The translations under genes were made by a program, and so were the position numbers. Positions 61,727 through 64,000 of a stretch of DNA of 64,000 nt are shown here, one piece after another; the stretch's first letter is position 1; each line of letters begins with the position of its first letter. The stretch is from Pseudanabaena biceps. GTDB taxonomy: Bacteria > Cyanobacteriota > Cyanobacteriia > Pseudanabaenales > Pseudanabaenaceae. The stretch is from the NCBI GenBank assembly GCA_013361095.1, contig JAATWA010000001.1, forward strand, positions 2,210,501-2,274,500, read 5' to 3'. The notes below the pieces were generated by a model. The model made no database searches, was not told the DNA's origin, and saw nothing but the letters and a program-made list of their open reading frames with translations.

Positions 61727-62283
61727 TGTCTTAAAATAATTCAATTAGTTTGTAATAGAGGTTTACTGAGGCGCGTTTGTTGTTGATTAACTATACGCTG
61801 TAGCCCTTATCTTTTTAACTGTATGAGTTTGTCTCATTTTGCTTTCATGCTAGGTCAAAACCTACATAAACAATGGGCATAAGTTTAAGAGACCCTAATG
61901 ACAATACAGGCTATCGAAGCTATCAAAACTACACTGATCTTTAGAATAAGCACTACCCTGTAAAGATCGAAAGAATCGCTGGGAGCAACAAAGCGTCAAT
62001 CCGATTTTGACCTTGAACTCATCTTTTGCCTCCTCCTTCTTGATTAAAAGTTTTACTTTAATATCTAAGCTGGGACTGCGTTTGGATTGAGTTGCTCTGT
62101 CTCTTGTGCCATGTATATACATTAACCCAACTCATATTGTATGAAGCCTTTTGTTTACATAAATTTACGGATTGCTTGGCTTGCAAAATTATCTAGTAAG
62201 TTGCTTTTAAATCCCCCGTAAAGACAAAAATCAGGATTTTAGGATGACTAGCTCTTTGAAGCTCCTATGCTTGTAATTGTAAA

Positions 62284-62398
62284 TATAGCAGTCCTAAATC
62301 ATTTATGAGAAAAATAGGGCTTCGACTTCGCTCAGCCAGCGTATATCGTTGGCTGAGCGAAGTCGAAGCCTCTCACAACTCATTTAGGATTGCTATAG
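62284..62398. repeat. Family E element, 115 bp, terminal and internal inverted repeats
   Basis: The ends are TATAGCAGTCCTAAATCATT and ACTCATTTAGGATTGCTATA (near-perfect inverted). The inner stem CTTCGACTTCGCTCAGCCA pairs with TGGCTGAGCGAAGTCGAAG around GCGTATATCGT. It looks like a MITE-type element. Confidence 0.75.
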
Positions 62399-62699
62399 TT
62401 AGGCAAGCCGAATTGCTCGATTAGCTTTACATGCTATCGGAATTAACACTATTAGGTAAGCAATGTGGGTGTTGTACTGAAGAAGCACATCGGGTTTTAA
62501 ATCAATGCTCAGGCAAGTCTTCAACAACATAAGACAACCACTGAAACTTGCAAACATGGGTAATGATCTTAAAATTTTAACCTTTGGCAAGAGCTGTAGT
62601 ATTTAGCGATCGCTAGTTAAGGGAAGTAAAACAGCGATCGCTTGTAGTTGATATCGAGATTAGAATGAATTGAGATGAGCGATCGAAGGAGCAACTCCA

Positions 62700-63161
62700 A
62701 TGTCCCAAACAATTGCACCGCCATTGACTTTGTATGATCGCGATCTCGACTTGTGGGTAGAAACGGTGATCACACAATTAAAAGCGGGTGATTTTCACAA
62801 TCTTGATGTCGAAAATCTTATAGAGGAGTTAGAAGGTTTGTCAGGCAGTAACAAACGTGAGATTGAGACTAGGCTCAAAAGGTTAATCGAACATATTCTA
62901 AAACGATGCTATGTCGATATACCTGAGTGTTATCGAGGCTGGCTATTAACAATATTCGAGCAACGCGACGAACTAAAAACACTTCTAAGGCAATCTCCGA
63001 GCCTCAAACGTCACTTCTTAAAAATGTTTGATGATTGTTTTGAAACTTCCTTAAAGCGAATCAAAATTGAATATCCTGATTACCAATTTCCTGATAAATG
63101 GCAGTTTGAAAACGATATTGACATGATGCTAAATGTTGATTTTTGGGAAGAGCAACATTAG
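62700..63161 (+). CDS. DUF29 family protein
   Basis: This 153-residue protein has the DUF29 pattern: LYDRDLDLWVETVITQLKAGDFHNLDVENLIEELEGLSGSNKREIETRLKRLIEHILKR, then a C-terminal helical part ending DFWEEQH. DUF29 is abundant and often multicopy in cyanobacteria; its function is unknown. The ATG is preceded by GAAGGAG at good spacing. It is predicted all-helical and cytosolic. Confidence 0.85.
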   Translation: MSQTIAPPLTLYDRDLDLWVETVITQLKAGDFHNLDVENLIEELEGLSGSNKREIETRLKRLIEHILKRCYVDIPECYRGWLLTIFEQRDELKTLLRQSPSLKRHFLKMFDDCFETSLKRIKIEYPDYQFPDKWQFENDIDMMLNVDFWEEQH

Positions 63162-63201
63162 GCAACTAGTGATCGCTAGTTGCCACATTTCAAGGAGATC
63201 T

Positions 63202-63428
63202 CTAATCTTGCAGGTGCAGTATATCTAAAAAGTCTTGATATTTTTTCTGTTGCTTTTCCTTGATTGACCATGAGTTCACTTTTTTGAAATCTATCGAATG
63301 ACGTTTTGCAACCATCACCGCTTGATCGAGACTTTGGCGATCATTCCAGTGATAGAAACCTGCAAGGCGATCGCGGCGGCATAAATTAAGAATTTACCTG
63401 ATTTTTGATAGCGGTCAGGAATTTGCAT
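63202..63428 (-). pseudogene. Frameshifted gene remnant
   Basis: A minus-strand frame from ATG 63428 starts MQIPDRYQKSGKFLIYAA. Near 63380 the better-looking frame shifts to one reading CRRDRLAGFYHWNDRQSLDQ and onward to a stop at 63204-63202. The downstream part looks protein-like (charged, ending QDFLDILHLQD), while the first frame closes soon after the shift. I infer a decayed gene of unknown family. No other gene lies in 63162-63482. Confidence 0.35.
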
Positions 63429-63482
63429 TTGTTAAGCTATGTATACTGAAAAAGTTATCTAAACATTGCCAATACTTTGACT

Positions 63483-64000
63483 ATGCTGCAACAATCTCCG
63501 CGTTATACGACGACTTGGGTAGATACGGTTAATAAAGTCAAGGCTGAGGCTTGGAATGTTCTGGCGAAGCCCTTAACGACTCCTTTCTTTGAATGGGAAT
63601 GGCTCTCGAATCTAGAATCTTCAGGCTGCGCGATCGCTCAACAGGGATGGCTACCGAGTCACTTATTAGTATGGCAAGGCGATGTATTAATTGCGGCTGC
63701 GCCTTTGTATTTGAAAGGGCATAGTCAAGGCGAGTTTGTATTTGACCATCAATGGGCGGATCTGTCCTATCGATTGGGGATTGAGTATTATCCAAAATTA
63801 CTGGGAATGGCTCCCTTCACGCCTGCGGTGGGTTATCGCTTTCTGGTGCATCCTGACCTTAGCGACAATCCCAGTGAGCTATCAAAAATTTATGATCTGA
63901 TGCTTGCCGAGATTGATCGCCTTTGCGACAAACATCGAATGTCAGGCTGTAATTTTTTATATGTCGATCCTGATTGGAAGCATGAGTTGGAATCGCGTGG
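63483..64000 (+). CDS. FemAB-like GNAT family protein (peptidogalycan biosynthesis/DUF482), 5' part
   Basis: An ATG at 63483 opens a frame that continues past the window edge; 172 residues are visible. Segments TPFFEWEWLSNLESSGCA, GWLPSHLLVWQGDVLIAAAPLYLKGHSQGEFVFDHQWADLSYRLG and YYPKLLGMAPFTPAVGYRFL match the DUF482 family of GNAT-fold, FemAB-like acyltransferases. Substrates are not well defined. The gene is truncated only by the window boundary. Confidence 0.85.
   Translation, partial: MLQQSPRYTTTWVDTVNKVKAEAWNVLAKPLTTPFFEWEWLSNLESSGCAIAQQGWLPSHLLVWQGDVLIAAAPLYLKGHSQGEFVFDHQWADLSYRLGIEYYPKLLGMAPFTPAVGYRFLVHPDLSDNPSELSKIYDLMLAEIDRLCDKHRMSGCNFLYVDPDWKHELESR

Larger units (their letters stand above)
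61474..62699. other. 1.2-kb gene-poor region
   Basis: No convincing CDS is visible. It contains hairpins at 61604-61650 and 61699-61726 and a 115-bp TIR element at 62284-62398. A striking Shine-Dalgarno-like AAGGAGGAGGCAAAAG sits before ATG at about 62022 on the minus strand, but that frame closes after eight codons. Two minus-strand frames of 75 and 63 codons (61895-62122, 62399-62590) have no recognisable features. It may be decayed coding sequence or hold an RNA. Confidence 0.55.

Noticed and set aside
62399..62590. 63-codon minus-strand frame
   Set aside because: It starts inside noncoding A+T-rich sequence, has no ribosome-binding site I could support, and no recognisable pattern.
61474..62699. 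tRNA or other structured RNA gene in the gene-poor region
   Set aside because: No TTCGANTC T-loop with matching acceptor stem and no recognisable 6S, tmRNA, RNase P or Yfr1 motif was found by eye; a covariance-model search would be needed to exclude it.

Overview
The window is chromosomal DNA of a cyanobacterium. It encodes photosystem II cytochrome c550 (PsbV), plastocyanin, the PSI biogenesis factor BtpA, a Ycf39-type PSII assembly factor, a Tab2-type RNA-binding protein and a ClpR/ClpP3 pair. The HIP1 octamer GCGATCGC is very frequent, and DUF1818 and VKOR-thioredoxin fusion proteins are present. The gene set and repeat density fit a Pseudanabaena-like filamentous genus, but that placement is inference. 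No rRNA, tRNA, tmRNA or CRISPR array was seen.

Layout. 0-15 kb: a GT4 glycosyltransferase, a response regulator, rpoZ, a DUF1818 protein, menC, a cation/proton antiporter, clpR-clpP3, a YacP-like nuclease, an HdrB-like CCG protein, TldE/PmbA, pentapeptide-repeat and membrane proteins, a PabB/TrpE-family enzyme and a rhodanese. 15-30 kb: a TPR protein, rpe, an orphan ABC ATPase, a repeat-rich island next to an unknown gene (18128-19177), a membrane-anchored FAD oxidoreductase, an RND efflux pump with its adaptor, pheT and a Tab2 homologue. 30-47 kb: an ISAs1-family IS, petE, psbV, an LpxB-like glycosyltransferase, btpA, VKOR-Trx, a periplasmic solute-binding protein, an MFS transporter, a DEAD-box helicase, rpsT, a CNT nucleoside transporter and ycf39. 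47-64 kb: YciI, an AI-2E-type transporter, an ABC-2 permease, a GT4 enzyme, YraN, a lumenal pentapeptide protein, a SpoIIE-phosphatase/WD40 gene split by an IS1-family insertion, the str operon (rpsL-rpsG-fusA-tuf), tpiA, a DUF29 protein and the start of a FemAB-like gene cut by the window edge.

The most unusual feature is the intergenic space. Nearly every gap holds one or more long, often perfect, inverted repeats whose arms meet at a 3-nt loop, most often GAA/TTC inside GCGAAGC. At least five families can be told apart by their outer boxes: CAATTCTCATTAT, TACTCCCTTCC, AAAACCCAA, TAGGTAGCTGGGCATAATTA, and TATAGCAGTCCTAAATC. Inner stems are exchanged between families, some elements are nested inside others, and several overlap stop codons of neighbouring genes. 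They behave like small non-autonomous mobile palindromes that may double as bidirectional terminators. No obvious mobilising enzyme for them is encoded here.
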